A DNA stretch of 64,000 bases from Corynebacterium kutscheri (lineage in GTDB: Bacteria > Actinomycetota > Actinomycetes > Mycobacteriales > Mycobacteriaceae). The translations under genes and the position numbers were made by a program. The notes beneath the pieces are model-generated. The model saw only the letters and a program-made list of their open reading frames with translations, searched no databases and was not told where the DNA came from. Each line of letters begins with the position of its first letter. Position 1 is the stretch's first letter. The stretch is from assembly GCF_000980835.1 (NCBI RefSeq), contig NZ_CP011312.1:310001-374000 (forward strand), read 5' to 3'. This document shows, piece after piece, positions 17,883 to 28,543 of the stretch.

Positions 17883-19073
17883 GTGGCAAAGGCTAAGTTC
17901 GAGCGTACCAAGCCTCACGTAAACATCGGTACCATCGGTCACGTTGACCACGGTAAGACCACCACCACCGCGGCTATCACCAAGGTGTTGGCAGATGCTT
18001 ACCCAGACCTCAACGAGGCTTTCGCTTTCGATGCCATCGACAAGGCACCGGAAGAAAAAGAGCGTGGTATCACCATTAACATCTCCCACGTTGAGTACCA
18101 GACCGAGAAGCGCCACTACGCACACGTTGACGCTCCAGGTCACGCTGACTACATCAAGAACATGATTACCGGTGCTGCTCAGATGGACGGCGCAATCCTT
18201 GTTGTTGCTGCTACTGACGGCCCAATGCCTCAGACCCGTGAGCACGTTCTTCTTGCTCGCCAGGTTGGCGTTCCTTACATCCTCGTTGCTCTTAACAAGT
18301 GCGACATGGTTGACGATGAGGAAATCATCGAGCTCGTTGAGATGGAAGTTCGCGAGCTTCTTGCTGAGCAGGAGTACGATGAAGAGGCTCCAATCATCCA
18401 CATCTCTGCTTTGAAGGCTCTTGAGGGCGACGAGAAGTGGACTCAGGCCATCATCGACCTCATGCAGGCTTGTGATGACTCCATCCCAGATCCAGAGCGT
18501 GAGACCGACAAGCCATTCCTCATGCCTATCGAGGATATCTTCACCATCACCGGTCGTGGCACCGTTGTTACCGGTCGTGTTGAGCGCGGTTCCTTGAAGG
18601 TGAATGAGGACGTCGAGATCATCGGCATCAAGGAGAAGTCCACCACTACTACCGTTACCGGTATCGAAATGTTCCGTAAGCTTCTTGATTACACCGAAGC
18701 TGGCGATAACTGTGGTCTGCTTCTTCGTGGTATCAAGCGCGAAGACGTTGAGCGTGGTCAGGTTGTTGTTAAGCCAGGCGCTTACACACCTCACACCGAG
18801 TTCGAGGGCTCTGTTTACGTTCTTTCCAAGGACGAGGGCGGCCGCCACACCCCATTCTTCGACAACTACCGTCCACAGTTCTACTTCCGCACCACTGACG
18901 TTACCGGTGTTGTGAAGCTTCCTGAGGGCACCGAGATGGTTATGCCTGGTGACAACGTTGATATGTCCGTCACCTTGATCCAGCCTGTTGCTATGGATGA
19001 GGGTCTGCGCTTCGCTATCCGCGAAGGCTCCCGCACCGTTGGCGCTGGCCGCGTAACCAAGATCATCAAGTAA
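17883..19073 (+). CDS. tuf: translation elongation factor Tu
   Basis: A 396-residue GTPase that brings aminoacyl-tRNA to the ribosome. The GTG at 17883 ([16 protein letters not shown]) has AGGAGG just upstream; earlier in-frame starts add a non-homologous tail. G1 [12 protein letters not shown]3 DAPGHADY and G4 NKCDMVDD are intact, and domains 2 and 3 run to the GRVTKIIK end. Single tuf copy seen here, followed by its own terminator. Confidence 0.98.
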   Translation: MAKAKFERTKPHVNIGTIGHVDHGKTTTTAAITKVLADAYPDLNEAFAFDAIDKAPEEKERGITINISHVEYQTEKRHYAHVDAPGHADYIKNMITGAAQMDGAILVVAATDGPMPQTREHVLLARQVGVPYILVALNKCDMVDDEEIIELVEMEVRELLAEQEYDEEAPIIHISALKALEGDEKWTQAIIDLMQACDDSIPDPERETDKPFLMPIEDIFTITGRGTVVTGRVERGSLKVNEDVEIIGIKEKSTTTTVTGIEMFRKLLDYTEAGDNCGLLLRGIKREDVERGQVVVKPGAYTPHTEFEGSVYVLSKDEGGRHTPFFDNYRPQFYFRTTDVTGVVKLPEGTEMVMPGDNVDMSVTLIQPVAMDEGLRFAIREGSRTVGAGRVTKIIK

Positions 19074-19095
19074 TTAAATTACTTGCCTGATTTTT

Positions 19096-19128
19096 AAAAA
19101 CCGTTCTGCTTTTAGCAGGACGGTTTTT
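19096..19128 (+). terminator. tuf terminator
   Basis: AAAAACCGTTCTGC pairs with GCAGGACGGTTTTT (one G-U pair), 5-base loop, ending in a U-run. Strong rho-independent terminator 22 bases after tuf. Confidence 0.92.
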
Positions 19129-19147
19129 GTGTTACCCAGCAGAAAAA

Positions 19148-19153
19148 TATACT
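19148..19153 (+). promoter_or_regulatory. -10 element TATACT, leaderless start
   Basis: TATACT lies exactly 7 bases before the GTG at 19161, and there is no ribosome site, so the transcript probably begins at the start codon. Confidence 0.55.
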
Positions 19154-19160
19154 TGCTCTT

Positions 19161-19790
19161 GTGCATGATCCCACCCGAATACCTGCCACAGTGCGCCTGT
19201 TTGAAGATGTGTGGCTTGGGCAACCCGATCTCAGCTTTGCTGCTCTTATTGGTTTGTTAGAAAACCACGGTGTGCACTGGGGAATTGATGATGAAGATGC
19301 CAGCGAGATTTTAAAAAATATTGCCACCCAGTATCCACCCCGACTGGTAGAGCCGGTTAGAAATCCACATATCGTACATATCAGCGATACCAGATTGCGG
19401 ATATTATTTGATGCTCAGCTAGCGGTTGTGCTTATGCCGAACACTGCGCCGGTTATGTGGCGCTATGTAGCTTTAGAGCGGGTAGCCACCGGAATGCCGC
19501 TGCGGATTCGCGGAGAAAATACTTCGCATAATTATGGTGTGGTGGAAAAGATAGAGCGATTAAACCCAGATGAACCGGTGCTAGGTTGTTTCTCTCTGCT
19601 CGAGGATGAGACTACCATTTATCATCACGGCAAAACCATTGAGCTTTTTCGCCGTAACCGCCGGGGGTATGAGCATGAAATATATCATGAAGTGGAAAAA
19701 CTAAAAATAGTTGTGGGGGAGCCAGTTTCTTTTAATAGTGCCACTAGAAAATATGAGTTATCCAAGGTTATTGGACAGATAGCGGGATAA
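19161..19790 (+). CDS. conserved-looking protein of unknown function
   Basis: 209 residues, soluble, with no domain I recognise. It looks like a genuine gene: it begins after a strong terminator, has a well-placed -10 box for a leaderless GTG start, and sits 10 bases before the DUF421 gene on the same strand. The middle part (RIRGENTSHNYGVVEKIERLNP, split here) and the acidic N-terminal half show no transmembrane segment and no cysteine pair apart from a single Cys. A regulatory or partner role with the membrane DUF421 protein is possible but only from position. Confidence 0.65.
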   Translation: MHDPTRIPATVRLFEDVWLGQPDLSFAALIGLLENHGVHWGIDDEDASEILKNIATQYPPRLVEPVRNPHIVHISDTRLRILFDAQLAVVLMPNTAPVMWRYVALERVATGMPLRIRGENTSHNYGVVEKIERLNPDEPVLGCFSLLEDETTIYHHGKTIELFRRNRRGYEHEIYHEVEKLKIVVGEPVSFNSATRKYELSKVIGQIAG

Positions 19791-19800
19791 ACTTTTTGCT

Positions 19801-20352
19801 ATGAGTGAATTTGAGTCGTTTCTACGCGAGCAACTACTCATTGAACCTTGGCGGATTCCAATTATTGTTATTGCTGCTACTGGTATTTATATCGCCTTTT
19901 TAGTGCTGGTACGGGTATTTGGTTCGCGAGTTTTTGCCAAAATGACTGCTTTTGATGCTGTTGTTATCGTCATGTTTGGCGCAGTAGCTGGTAGAGCAAT
20001 AATTGGTCATCCACCTACGTTAATGGCCGGCATCATTGGGCTTACTACTCTTATTGCCCTAGAGGCTATTTTTGGCGCGGCACGTAAGCTCAAAGGTCTT
20101 CGTAATGCGATTAGTGGGCGTGCTCAAGTGATTATGGTTCATGGCGAGTTCATTAATGAGCAGATGAAAAAGTCCCATCTTTCTCGCGGTGACGTTAAAG
20201 CAACAATTCGGCGCGCTGGTATTGCACAGTTAAGTCAAATCCAGTTAATGATTCTGGAACCTACCGGTGAGTTTTCGATTTTTAAAGAAGGTACTGCTGT
20301 TGATCCAGCGTTACTAAAAGGTGTTGCTGGAGTAGAATACCTTTACCCTTAG
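19801..20352 (+). CDS. DUF421 (YetF-like) membrane protein
   Basis: 183 residues: about three N-terminal transmembrane segments (residues about 19-95), then a cytosolic C-terminal domain with the family features VMVHGEFINEQMKKSHLSR and a segment resembling LSQIQLMILEPTGEFSIFK, as in YetF_C/DUF421 proteins. These are membrane proteins of poorly known function in sporulating and non-sporulating bacteria. It ends with a bidirectional terminator and is likely cotranscribed with the preceding unknown gene. Confidence 0.82.
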   Translation: MSEFESFLREQLLIEPWRIPIIVIAATGIYIAFLVLVRVFGSRVFAKMTAFDAVVIVMFGAVAGRAIIGHPPTLMAGIIGLTTLIALEAIFGAARKLKGLRNAISGRAQVIMVHGEFINEQMKKSHLSRGDVKATIRRAGIAQLSQIQLMILEPTGEFSIFKEGTAVDPALLKGVAGVEYLYP

Positions 20353-20386
20353 CAAACGGAACAACAAAATAGGGCAGTTAATTAAA

Positions 20387-20420
20387 AAAGAATCCTTAGC
20401 TAACTAGCTAAGGATTCTTT
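20387..20420. terminator. bidirectional terminator
   Basis: A perfect 15-bp stem AAAGAATCCTTAGCT with a 4-base loop between convergent genes ending at 20352 and 20432. The minus-strand copy is followed by TTTTTTAAT, so it serves the ABC importer operon best. Confidence 0.9.
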
Positions 20421-20431
20421 GAGGTTAAGAG

Positions 20432-22141
20432 TTAATTCTTAATCCAGCCGATGTCTTCTTTAGGCATAATGGCAAAGAAGAAGGCACCATAGTTAACTAG
20501 ACCCTTCTTTACCGCCGTAATATCAGGACCATTGGCGTAAGGCATAATGCCGTAGGTAGCTAGTGCTTCTTTCTCTACCTCCATAGCTGCCTTGGTTTGC
20601 TCATCTGGGTCAGAAATATCTTGCAGCTTAAGAAGCTTAGCGTCGATTTCTGGGGTACCAGTACCGGAGTTATTCAATGAAGAATCCGATGCATAAATCT
20701 GGTTGATACCAGCCACACCGAAAGGATCGCTGGCACGGAAGCCCGACATAAACAGATCAAAGTCTTTTTCAGCAACTACTCGTGAGAAGTCAGCGGATGG
20801 ACGCTCGACTACCTGCATATCAATACCAATGTCTTTGAGCATCTTTTGCATAGCCGTAGCGGTAGACTTCACCATTTGGGAATCACCAGTAATCACATAG
20901 CGTAGTGATAGAGTTTGGCCGTCTTTTTGCACAAAACCATCTGATCCCTCAGCGTATCCTGCTTCGGAAAGTAAGCTCTTTGCCTTATCTACGTCGAAGG
21001 AAACAATGGATCCAAAGTTATCGACATAGCCTTCTTGGCTTGGATAGAGCAGGAAGGAACCTGGTAGTGGCTCGCTGTAATCTAGGCCATTAAAGCGGAT
21101 AGCGGCAAGTTGGCTGCGATCAATAGCAGTCATAATTGCTTCACGAACTTTAATATCGCCAAGGTGCGGTGCAGCAGAGTTAATCGTGAGCAGGTAGTTA
21201 CTTGGTGTCATCGCTGCGCGGAGTTCAATAGCGTCACCCATACCACGAGCAATAGCTAAATTATCCTTGGTTGCTACGCTTGCTGCATCAATTTCACCAG
21301 CTTGGAAGGCGTTAATGGTAGCTTGGGATTCCAATTGACGGTAGGTGATCTTTTCTAGCTTAGCCTCATCGCCCCACCATTTTTCATTGCGGACAAAGGT
21401 GGCTTCGCCGGTGTTGAAATCAACTTTTTCAATTTTGAATGGGCCAGCACCAAGATCTGGTTGCACCTGATCGAGGTACAAGGTGTTGAATTTTTCTTCC
21501 GAATCAACAGCTGGGTGGAGCAGATTATTGAAAAGCCCCTGCCACCAAGCATAGGTGCGAGAGAAGGTAACCACGGCTTGCTTATCGGTATCGCCGCGGG
21601 TAACTGACTCAACGAGGTCATAACCATCAGAAGAGTTAGGCACTACGTTGGTAGAAAAGCCGTTGTTAAACTTCCAGGTGTTTTCAAATGCGCGCCAGTC
21701 GATAGGCGTGCCATCATTGTAAGTGGCTTCATCGACAACGGTGTAGGTAACTACGGTCTTGCCATCAACAACTTCATCGGTAACCTCTGAGATGTAGTCA
21801 GGGTTGGCTTCCCAGTTGCCGGCACCGTCGAAAAGCGTAACCTGTGGGTTATAGGTAGACCATAAGGTGCGGGTGTAGAGGGACATATCGCCATGGAATA
21901 CATTTTGCTGGTGAGCAATTTCGGCGATAGGCAGTGTCAGGGTGCCACCATCTTGGATTTGATCCCGATCGGTGATGGCATAGGAACCAGCGAGATTAAT
22001 TTCTAGGCCACCGGCGCTAGTAGAACTGCTGGAATTATTAGCGGTAGAACTCGAGGAGTTCCCGTCTGAACCACACGCAGCAAGTGTTAGTGCCGCAATA
22101 GAGACCGCTGCGATGGTCACATTACGTATGTACTTCTTCAT
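20432..22141 (-). CDS. ABC transporter substrate-binding lipoprotein (family 5, peptide type)
   Basis: 569 residues. A signal peptide ends in the lipobox LAAC with Cys23 as the lipid-modified residue, followed by a Ser/Asn-rich linker, then the bilobed SBP_bac_5 domain (GTLTLPIAEIAHQQN, LGAGPFKIEKVDFNTGEATF, ATFVRNEKWWGD). It captures a peptide-like or related solute outside the membrane for the permease pair upstream. AAGGAG precedes the ATG. It is the last gene of the importer operon, 84 bases after the ATPase. Specificity (dipeptide, oligopeptide, other) is open. Confidence 0.9.
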   Translation of the reverse strand: MKKYIRNVTIAAVSIAALTLAACGSDGNSSSSTANNSSSSTSAGGLEINLAGSYAITDRDQIQDGGTLTLPIAEIAHQQNVFHGDMSLYTRTLWSTYNPQVTLFDGAGNWEANPDYISEVTDEVVDGKTVVTYTVVDEATYNDGTPIDWRAFENTWKFNNGFSTNVVPNSSDGYDLVESVTRGDTDKQAVVTFSRTYAWWQGLFNNLLHPAVDSEEKFNTLYLDQVQPDLGAGPFKIEKVDFNTGEATFVRNEKWWGDEAKLEKITYRQLESQATINAFQAGEIDAASVATKDNLAIARGMGDAIELRAAMTPSNYLLTINSAAPHLGDIKVREAIMTAIDRSQLAAIRFNGLDYSEPLPGSFLLYPSQEGYVDNFGSIVSFDVDKAKSLLSEAGYAEGSDGFVQKDGQTLSLRYVITGDSQMVKSTATAMQKMLKDIGIDMQVVERPSADFSRVVAEKDFDLFMSGFRASDPFGVAGINQIYASDSSLNNSGTGTPEIDAKLLKLQDISDPDEQTKAAMEVEKEALATYGIMPYANGPDITAVKKGLVNYGAFFFAIMPKEDIGWIKN

Positions 22142-22225
22142 GTGCTTCTCCTTCGGGGGTAAAGCAGACAGGGAAAGGAATTATGAAGTTATCGCGCCCT
22201 GTAACAGGCACGTTCTATTAGCCGA

Positions 22226-24120
22226 CTATTGATCGCCGTCCCAGCTAAGCCGAACCCGATTGCGTTCCACCTTTGGATCTGGAATCGGAATAGCCGAAAG
22301 CAATGCTTTGGTATAGCCATGCTGCGGATTATCAAAAATCTCATCCACATCGCCGTATTCCACGAACTCGCCCTTATACATCACGGCTACCTGATCTGAA
22401 AGGTGACGCACAACGGAAAGATCATGGGCAACAAAGAGATAGGAAATACCAAGTTTGCGTTTAAGTTCTTCCAACAGGTTGATCACACCGGCTTGGATAG
22501 AAACATCTAGCGCCGATACTGGTTCGTCAAGAGCAATAATCTTTGGGTTGGTTGCTAGTGCGCGAGCCAGGCCAATACGCTGGCGCTGGCCACCGGAGAA
22601 ATGCCCAGGGAAACGATCAATTTGCGAGGAATCTAGGCCAACTAAAGCCATCAGTTCAATAACGCGAGCATCAATATCGCCGTCATAGCCGAGTGATTCC
22701 AGCGGCTCAGCAATAACCTCACGCACGGTAAGTCGTGGGTTTAGCGAGCTCATGGGATCCTGGAACACCATTTGGATATCGCTGCGAGCTTTTCGACGCT
22801 CGCTAGAACTCATACTTCCGGCATCGCGCCCAGTAAGAATGACTACTCCGTCTTCGGGTTTAAGATCCATAATCTCTAGAAGAGTGGTGGTTTTACCACA
22901 ACCAGATTCGCCCACGATCGACATACATTCGCCTTCGCGAATATCGAAACTAAGGTTATTGACTGCGTGAACCGTTCCGACCCGGCGCTTAATCAGCGAG
23001 CCCTTCATTAGTGGGAACTCTTTTTTCAGGTTCTTGACCTCGAGAACAATCTCACGATCTTCTCTAGGGACACCAGCGAATTTTGCTTCACTCATCTCCG
23101 GTAGTGGGAACATACGCTGGTTATCAATCATACGATTGTGAATCTCTGCTTGACGCACACACGCAGCCTCATGCCCAGGTTCAGCAGCAACAGATACCAA
23201 GGTGGGCTCATCAGCTAAGCAAGCATCAACAACAATTGGGCAGCGATTAGCAAACTGGCACCGATTACGTAGATTCACCAAAATCGGTGGGGCACCGTTA
23301 ATGGGAGTAAGCGGCTCATCAGAAGAAATATCAACGCGCGGAGTCGAACCAAGCAAACCAATCGTATAAGGCATCTTTGGCTGCTCGAAGATAGTATGCA
23401 CATCGCCACGTTCAACAGGGCGACCGGCATACATAACCATGACATCATCGGCAGAACCTGCCACCACACCCATATCGTGGGTAATCATAATTGTGGCTGC
23501 ACCAGTTTCTTTTTGAGCGACTTTAATCACGTCGAGAATCTGTGCCTGGATGGTGACATCTAAAGCTGTTGTTGGTTCATCGGCAATAAGCACACGCGGA
23601 TTATTAGCAATCGCAATAGCAATAACTACCCGCTGACGCATACCACCGGAAAATTGGTGTGGGAAGGCACGAATACGTTTATGCGGATCAGGAATACCAA
23701 CCAAGTCGAGTAATTCGATAGCTTGTTGTGTTGCCTGCGCCTTAGAAACATCTTGGTGTGCTTGAATAGCCTCGATGAGCTGGGTACCAATATCAAACAC
23801 TGGGGTCAGTGCCGATAACGGATCCTGGAAAATCATGCCAATGCCATTGCCCCGGATCTTGCTCATGGCCTTATCGTCTAAACCGAGCAGCTCCTTGCCG
23901 TCATAGGATACCGAACCAGCGATCTTGGCATAGTCGGGCAGTAACCCCATAATCGCCAACGAGGTTACTGATTTACCAGAACCAGATTCACCCACAATGC
24001 CTAGTGTGCGGCCAGGATAAAGATCAAAATTAACCCCGCGTACGCTGAGACCGGTCCTGCCTCGGAAGGGAAAGTGACAGTAAGATCGCGGACGCTAAGA
24101 ATAGGATTCGCCTGAGTCAT
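22226..24120 (-). CDS. fused double ABC ATPase of peptide importer, frameshifted near the N-terminus
   Basis: Expected product about 630 residues with two nucleotide-binding domains (OppD-OppF fused). Walker A motifs GESGSGKS and GESGCGKT, signatures FSGGMRQR and FSGGQRQR, and both Walker B DEP sites ([20 protein letters not shown]) are present; the OppD-type cysteine segment [14 protein letters not shown] lies between. The gene should start at ATG 24120, overlapping the permease stop as ATGA, and reads [19 protein letters not shown] to a point near 24042-24045, where one base seems lost; the frame then hits TAG at 24001-24003. In the next frame [19 protein letters not shown] continues normally. 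Either a real mutation or a sequencing error. Confidence 0.82.
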
Positions 24121-25115
24121 GCTCGGCCTCCTGACTTGGAGTTGGGATCGAGAGCATCACGTAAACCGTCGGCAATAAAAGCCATGGACACCGTGAGCAA
24201 GGTCAAAATTCCGGCCGGGAAATAAAATTGCCATGGGGCAGTATGAATTGTGCTGGTGCCACCAGAAAGCAAAGTACCCAGTGAAACATCGGGTAGTTTC
24301 ACACCAAGACCGAGGAAGGATAATGCGGTTTCAGAACTAACCGTGGAAACTACACCAAGTGCAAATTGGATAATTAGTAGCGAACCAATGTTGGGAATGA
24401 GATGGCGGACGATAATACGCGGTGAAGACACACCCATATAGCGAGCAGCACGCACATAATCGTTTTCTCGGATGGATAAGGTAAGCGACCAAATCACACG
24501 TGCCGGATACATCCAGCCAAAGGCAATCAATACCACAATAAGTAAGCGCCAGTCGCCGCCGGCATCAGAGACCAACAATGCAATGAGCAAGAAGGTTGGA
24601 ATGGCCAATAAGAAGTGAATAACTGTTAGCACAGCCTTTTCCACATAGCCGCCAAAAAGAGCAGCGCCAGAACCAATCAGTGCCGATAGTGCAGTAACAC
24701 ACAAAGACACGCTTACTGCGATCATGAGTGAACGACCAAGACCATGGACAACCTGGGCAAAAAGATCATTGCCGGAGTCGGTAGTGCCAAACCAGTGCTC
24801 GGAGGACGGGCCGGTAGAAAGATTTAAAAAGTCAGGATCATCGTATTCCCACGACGAAACTAGACCACCAAAGAGGGCAAGCAGTACCAGGCAGCTGAAA
24901 ATAATGAGCCCGACAACGGCCATGGGATTACGGAAGAAACGACGCACATAGAGTTTTAACCGACTAGTGCCACGTACCTGATTATCGGTACTAGGTGGAA
25001 CTTCAATTGGTGAACCAAGAACTTCGGTTTCAGAATTGATATCGCGTACTGCTTGGCCTGGTGATTGCTGCTTGTAGGCAGGATCATTGAGGCTACGTTC
25101 TTTAGAGTTGCTCAT
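24117..25115 (-). CDS. ABC peptide-type permease, DppC/OppC class
   Basis: 332 residues. A long soluble N-terminus (about 50 residues) precedes a first transmembrane segment and the five-helix permease core. The EAA coupling motif reads YVRAARYMGVSSPRIIVRHL and a typical ending follows, RDALDP. Start ATG shares its A with the stop of the upstream permease (TAATG), and its own stop overlaps the ATPase start (ATGA), so the four genes form a translationally coupled operon. Confidence 0.9.
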   Translation of the reverse strand: MSNSKERSLNDPAYKQQSPGQAVRDINSETEVLGSPIEVPPSTDNQVRGTSRLKLYVRRFFRNPMAVVGLIIFSCLVLLALFGGLVSSWEYDDPDFLNLSTGPSSEHWFGTTDSGNDLFAQVVHGLGRSLMIAVSVSLCVTALSALIGSGAALFGGYVEKAVLTVIHFLLAIPTFLLIALLVSDAGGDWRLLIVVLIAFGWMYPARVIWSLTLSIRENDYVRAARYMGVSSPRIIVRHLIPNIGSLLIIQFALGVVSTVSSETALSFLGLGVKLPDVSLGTLLSGGTSTIHTAPWQFYFPAGILTLLTVSMAFIADGLRDALDPNSKSGGRA

Positions 25116-26098
25116 TAGTTCACCCTCACTCGTGGGTCAAGTGCGACGACAACAATATCGGCAAGAATTGCTGAGATGCCGGTCATGAGCGCACCGAATG
25201 CTGCAACGGCTACTGCACCATTGACGTCGTTTTTTGAGATGGTTTCAATAAAGTATTTACCCATGCCATTCCAACCGAAGATGGTTTCGGTCATCACCGC
25301 ACCGGTAAAAATGCCGGGAACAGAGAAAGCCACGGATGTAGCTACCGGAATGATGGAGGTGCGTAGGGCATGACGTCGAATAGCAGCTTGCCGGGTAAGA
25401 CCTTTAGCGCGAGCCGTTCGCACATAATCGGCATTAAGATTATCCAGCAATAACGTGCGCTGGGTCATGTGATAACCAGAGTAAGAAATTGCTACTAATG
25501 CAATAGTGGGCAAAGCAAGGTGCTGACCAATATCAATAAGGGTAGGGATAAAACCCTCCACATCTGGATTCGATGCGCCAGTGACATAGAAGATGCGCTT
25601 ACCGCTGAGGTCGTTGATCTTAATGCCCAAAGCAACAACCACAATCGAGGCCACCACAACGTGGGTATTCATCGAGATAATGGAAAGCGCCTGCCAGATA
25701 CGGTCACCAGCTTTATATTGGTGTGAGGCCGTATAAACACCGACTGCGATGCCAATAGTTACTGAGAGCAACGTGGAGAGCAAAAGTAGTTCGGCAGAAA
25801 CCCAGATACGGAATGAGATTTGCTCACTAACCGGGTTGCCAATAGGCGATGTACCCCAATCCCAGTGCAAAAGAACGCCGGTGAGCCAATTCCACCAACG
25901 TTCTAAAAGTGGAACCTCTGGATTGAGGTTAAGCGGGGTGAGGATATTAGAGATTTGTTCATCGCTAAGTGGCGGGCGCCGACCGACGTAGTTGGATCGA
26001 GGATCAAGAAACGTCGCGGCGAGGAGATATGCGATGTTAGTCGCAAGGAAGATGACAAGAAGCCATGAGCCTGTCTTCTTCACGAGGTATTTGAACAT
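25115..26098 (-). CDS. ABC peptide-type permease, DppB/OppB class
   Basis: 327 residues from ATG 26098, chosen because AAGGAC lies 9-10 bases upstream; a 29-codon longer frame has no ribosome site. Six transmembrane segments are expected; the EAA motif is YVRTARAKGLTRQAAIRRHAL and the end LDPRVRVN is typical of the family. The periplasmic-side loop after the first segment is longer than in many DppB proteins, as is common in actinobacteria. First gene of the importer operon, facing away from the S10 operon. Confidence 0.9.
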   Translation of the reverse strand: MFKYLVKKTGSWLLVIFLATNIAYLLAATFLDPRSNYVGRRPPLSDEQISNILTPLNLNPEVPLLERWWNWLTGVLLHWDWGTSPIGNPVSEQISFRIWVSAELLLLSTLLSVTIGIAVGVYTASHQYKAGDRIWQALSIISMNTHVVVASIVVVALGIKINDLSGKRIFYVTGASNPDVEGFIPTLIDIGQHLALPTIALVAISYSGYHMTQRTLLLDNLNADYVRTARAKGLTRQAAIRRHALRTSIIPVATSVAFSVPGIFTGAVMTETIFGWNGMGKYFIETISKNDVNGAVAVAAFGALMTGISAILADIVVVALDPRVRVN

Positions 26099-26898
26099 GA
26101 GCAAAAGTCCTTGTGCGCCAGATAATAGGTAAGAATTTATTGGGGTAGAAATTACGTGAAATGTTAACTGTAAGCTAATTAACAACCTGTATAAAAAGTT
26201 AATTGTGCTATACGTTTTTTGAAATACAAAACAATAACCCCGGTTGTGACGTTAAAAAAGAGCCACTTAACGCGTTAATAGTGTGGTTCTATCCACCCTT
26301 TATGGGGGTGTTAAAGATAAAATTGCTGGTGAACTAGCCTTGGGTGAGGAAGTTGTATGTGGGTGAAACAAAAAAGTTTTAAAAAATAGAAGATGAAAAA
26401 AATTCCACATGCTGCAGTTGCGTATGGGTAAACGGTGTGTTTAAATACATAGGTTGCCTTGGCAGGTTGTGTTATTAATGCAGGCTGGCTAGGTAACCAT
26501 GACACCTTGTGCGTTCTTATTTAGATCAATAAATAAAGAACACGCGAAGGAATCCGAAAGGTTCTAAGGCGACAATGCCGTTCAACCTTGAGGGCCGAAG
26601 CGGTATAAGGGCATGGCAAATAAACAGCGGCAGTATTACGTGAGAGCAGTTATATCTTTCGGTATATCCCTTTCGGCTTGGCTAAGAGAATCTCATTTTT
26701 CTTGGTTGCGCTAGTGCGTAGGCGTTATTTGTGTGTATATGCCCCAAGCGCTTCATTAACCAAGTCAAGTAAAGAACTGGCGTTGTGCGCTGTGACCAAT
26801 ACGGTTCGGACAACGTTATAGAGAATATTAAGTTCGATTCTCACCAAGCCTTATCTCTTGGATAAGTGATGTGAGACAGAGCGAGGAAGAGGATTTCC
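26099..26898. promoter_or_regulatory. divergent 800-base region between importer and S10 operons
   Basis: No gene is supported. Near the importer side is the palindrome TTAACGCGTTAA (26267-26278), itself inside a wider AGAGCCAC/GTGGTTCT inverted repeat, and then a CACCC-GGGTG hairpin near 26293. On the S10 side two small hairpins lie in the rpsJ leader: GAGAAT/ATTCTC (26821-26842) and CTTATC/GATAAG (26850-26866). The length suggests a long untranslated S10 leader. Confidence 0.4.
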
Positions 26899-27204
26899 GT
26901 GGCGGGACAAAAGATCCGCATTCGGCTGAAGGCCTACGACCACGAGGCAATCGACGCTTCTGCAAAGAAGATTGTCGAGACTGTTACCCGTACGGGTGCA
27001 CGTGTTGTAGGACCGGTGCCGCTGCCAACTGAAAAGAACGTATACGCCGTTATTCGTTCTCCACATAAATACAAGGATTCTCGCGAGCACTTCGAGATGC
27101 GTACACACAAGCGCTTGATCGATATCCTCGACCCGACGCCGAAGACGGTTGACGCGCTGATGCGTATTGATCTTCCAGCCAGCGTTGACGTGAATATTCA
27201 GTGA
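26899..27204 (+). CDS. rpsJ: 30S ribosomal protein S10
   Basis: 101 residues from a GTG start with GAGGAAGAGGA upstream. Starts [19 protein letters not shown] and contains the standard [20 protein letters not shown] end region. First gene of the S10 operon; S10 also acts with NusB/NusE in antitermination. Confidence 0.98.
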   Translation: MAGQKIRIRLKAYDHEAIDASAKKIVETVTRTGARVVGPVPLPTEKNVYAVIRSPHKYKDSREHFEMRTHKRLIDILDPTPKTVDALMRIDLPASVDVNIQ

Positions 27205-27236
27205 TCGACGAAATCTTTGGCAACGGAGAATAAATA

Positions 27237-27893
27237 ATGAGTGAAAACGAGATCAAGGGCATTCTGGGCACCAAGCTCGGCATGACTCAGGTCTTCGACG
27301 AGGACAACCGCGTTGTGCCTGTCACCGTCGTTGAAGCTGGTCCATGTGTAGTCACCCAGATTCGCACCCCAGAAATTGATGGCTATAGCGCCATCCAGAT
27401 CGCCTATGGCGAAATCGACCCTCGCAAGGCTAATAAGCCTGCAACCGGCCACTTCCAAAAAGCTGGCGTTACCCCCCGCCGCCACGTTGCAGAAATCCGC
27501 ATGGATGATACTTCTGCATACGAGGTTGGTCAGGACGTGACTGCTGAGATTTTCGAAGGCATTACCTTCGTCGACGTCACCGGCACCTCCAAGGGTAAGG
27601 GCTTCGCTGGTGGTATGAAGCGCCACGGCTTTGCCGGCCAGGGTGCATCCCACGGTAACCAAGCCGCACACCGCCGCGTTGGTGGTATCGGTGCTTGTGC
27701 TACCCCAGGACGCATCTTCAAGGGCAAGCGCATGGCAGGCCGCATGGGTTCCGACCGCGTCACCACCCAGAATCTGAAGATTCAAAAGATTGACGCCGAT
27801 GCCAACCTCATCCTTATCAAGGGTGCTATCCCAGGTAACCGTGGTGGCATTGTAACCGTTAAGACCGCAGTGAAGGGCGGTGCACACGCATGA
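27237..27893 (+). CDS. rplC: 50S ribosomal protein L3
   Basis: 218 residues, with the [10 protein letters not shown] start and the peptidyl-transferase-near loop ([16 protein letters not shown]). GGAGAA precedes the ATG by 8 bases. Its stop overlaps the rplD start as ATGA. Confidence 0.98.
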   Translation: MSENEIKGILGTKLGMTQVFDEDNRVVPVTVVEAGPCVVTQIRTPEIDGYSAIQIAYGEIDPRKANKPATGHFQKAGVTPRRHVAEIRMDDTSAYEVGQDVTAEIFEGITFVDVTGTSKGKGFAGGMKRHGFAGQGASHGNQAAHRRVGGIGACATPGRIFKGKRMAGRMGSDRVTTQNLKIQKIDADANLILIKGAIPGNRGGIVTVKTAVKGGAHA

Positions 27894-28543
27894 CCAATTT
27901 GACGTTGGACGTCCACACCGCTGAGGGTAAGGTTGACGGCTCCGTTGAACTGCCAGCAGAGATCTTCGATCGCGAAGTTTCTGTTGCGCTGCTTCACCAG
28001 GTTGTTAACGCTCAACTGGCTGCTAAGCGCCAGGGAACTCATTCCACTAAGACTCGCGGCGAAGTTCGTGGTGGTGGCCGCAAGCCATTCCGCCAGAAGG
28101 GTACCGGTCGCGCTCGTCAGGGCTCGATCCGCGCTCCTCACTTCACCGGTGGTGGTATCTCGCACGGCCCTAAGCCACGCGATTACTCCCAGCGCACCCC
28201 GAAGAAAATGATCAAGGCTGCTCTTTATGGTGCACTTTCGGATCGTGCTCGCCATGAGCGTATCCACGTTGTATCTGAGTTGGTTGCTGGTCAGACTCCT
28301 TCTACCAAGTCCGCACGTGCGTTCATTGAGCGCCTAACCGATCGTCGTAACGTTTTGTTCGTCGTCGGCCGTGAGGACATTACCGCTCAGAAGAGCGCTC
28401 GTAACCTGCCCGGTGTACAGATTCTGTTCTCCGATCAGCTGAACACTTACGACGTCTTAAAGTCTGACGACGTTGTGTTCTCCGTCGAGGCTCTCCACAC
28501 CTTCATCGCTCGCGCTACTGGTGCAGCAAAGGAGGAGAACTAA
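27890..28543 (+). CDS. rplD: 50S ribosomal protein L4
   Basis: 217 residues; the conserved exit-tunnel loop with [19 protein letters not shown] is present. Overlaps rplC (ATGA) and shares one base with rplW (TAATG), so translation is coupled. In other bacteria L4 can repress the S10 operon; no such site is shown here. Confidence 0.98.
   Translation: MTNLTLDVHTAEGKVDGSVELPAEIFDREVSVALLHQVVNAQLAAKRQGTHSTKTRGEVRGGGRKPFRQKGTGRARQGSIRAPHFTGGGISHGPKPRDYSQRTPKKMIKAALYGALSDRARHERIHVVSELVAGQTPSTKSARAFIERLTDRRNVLFVVGREDITAQKSARNLPGVQILFSDQLNTYDVLKSDDVVFSVEALHTFIARATGAAKEEN

Noticed and set aside
17856-18848. 330-codon open frame antisense to tuf
   Set aside because: Mirror of biased tuf codons; no ribosome site, no recognisable protein.
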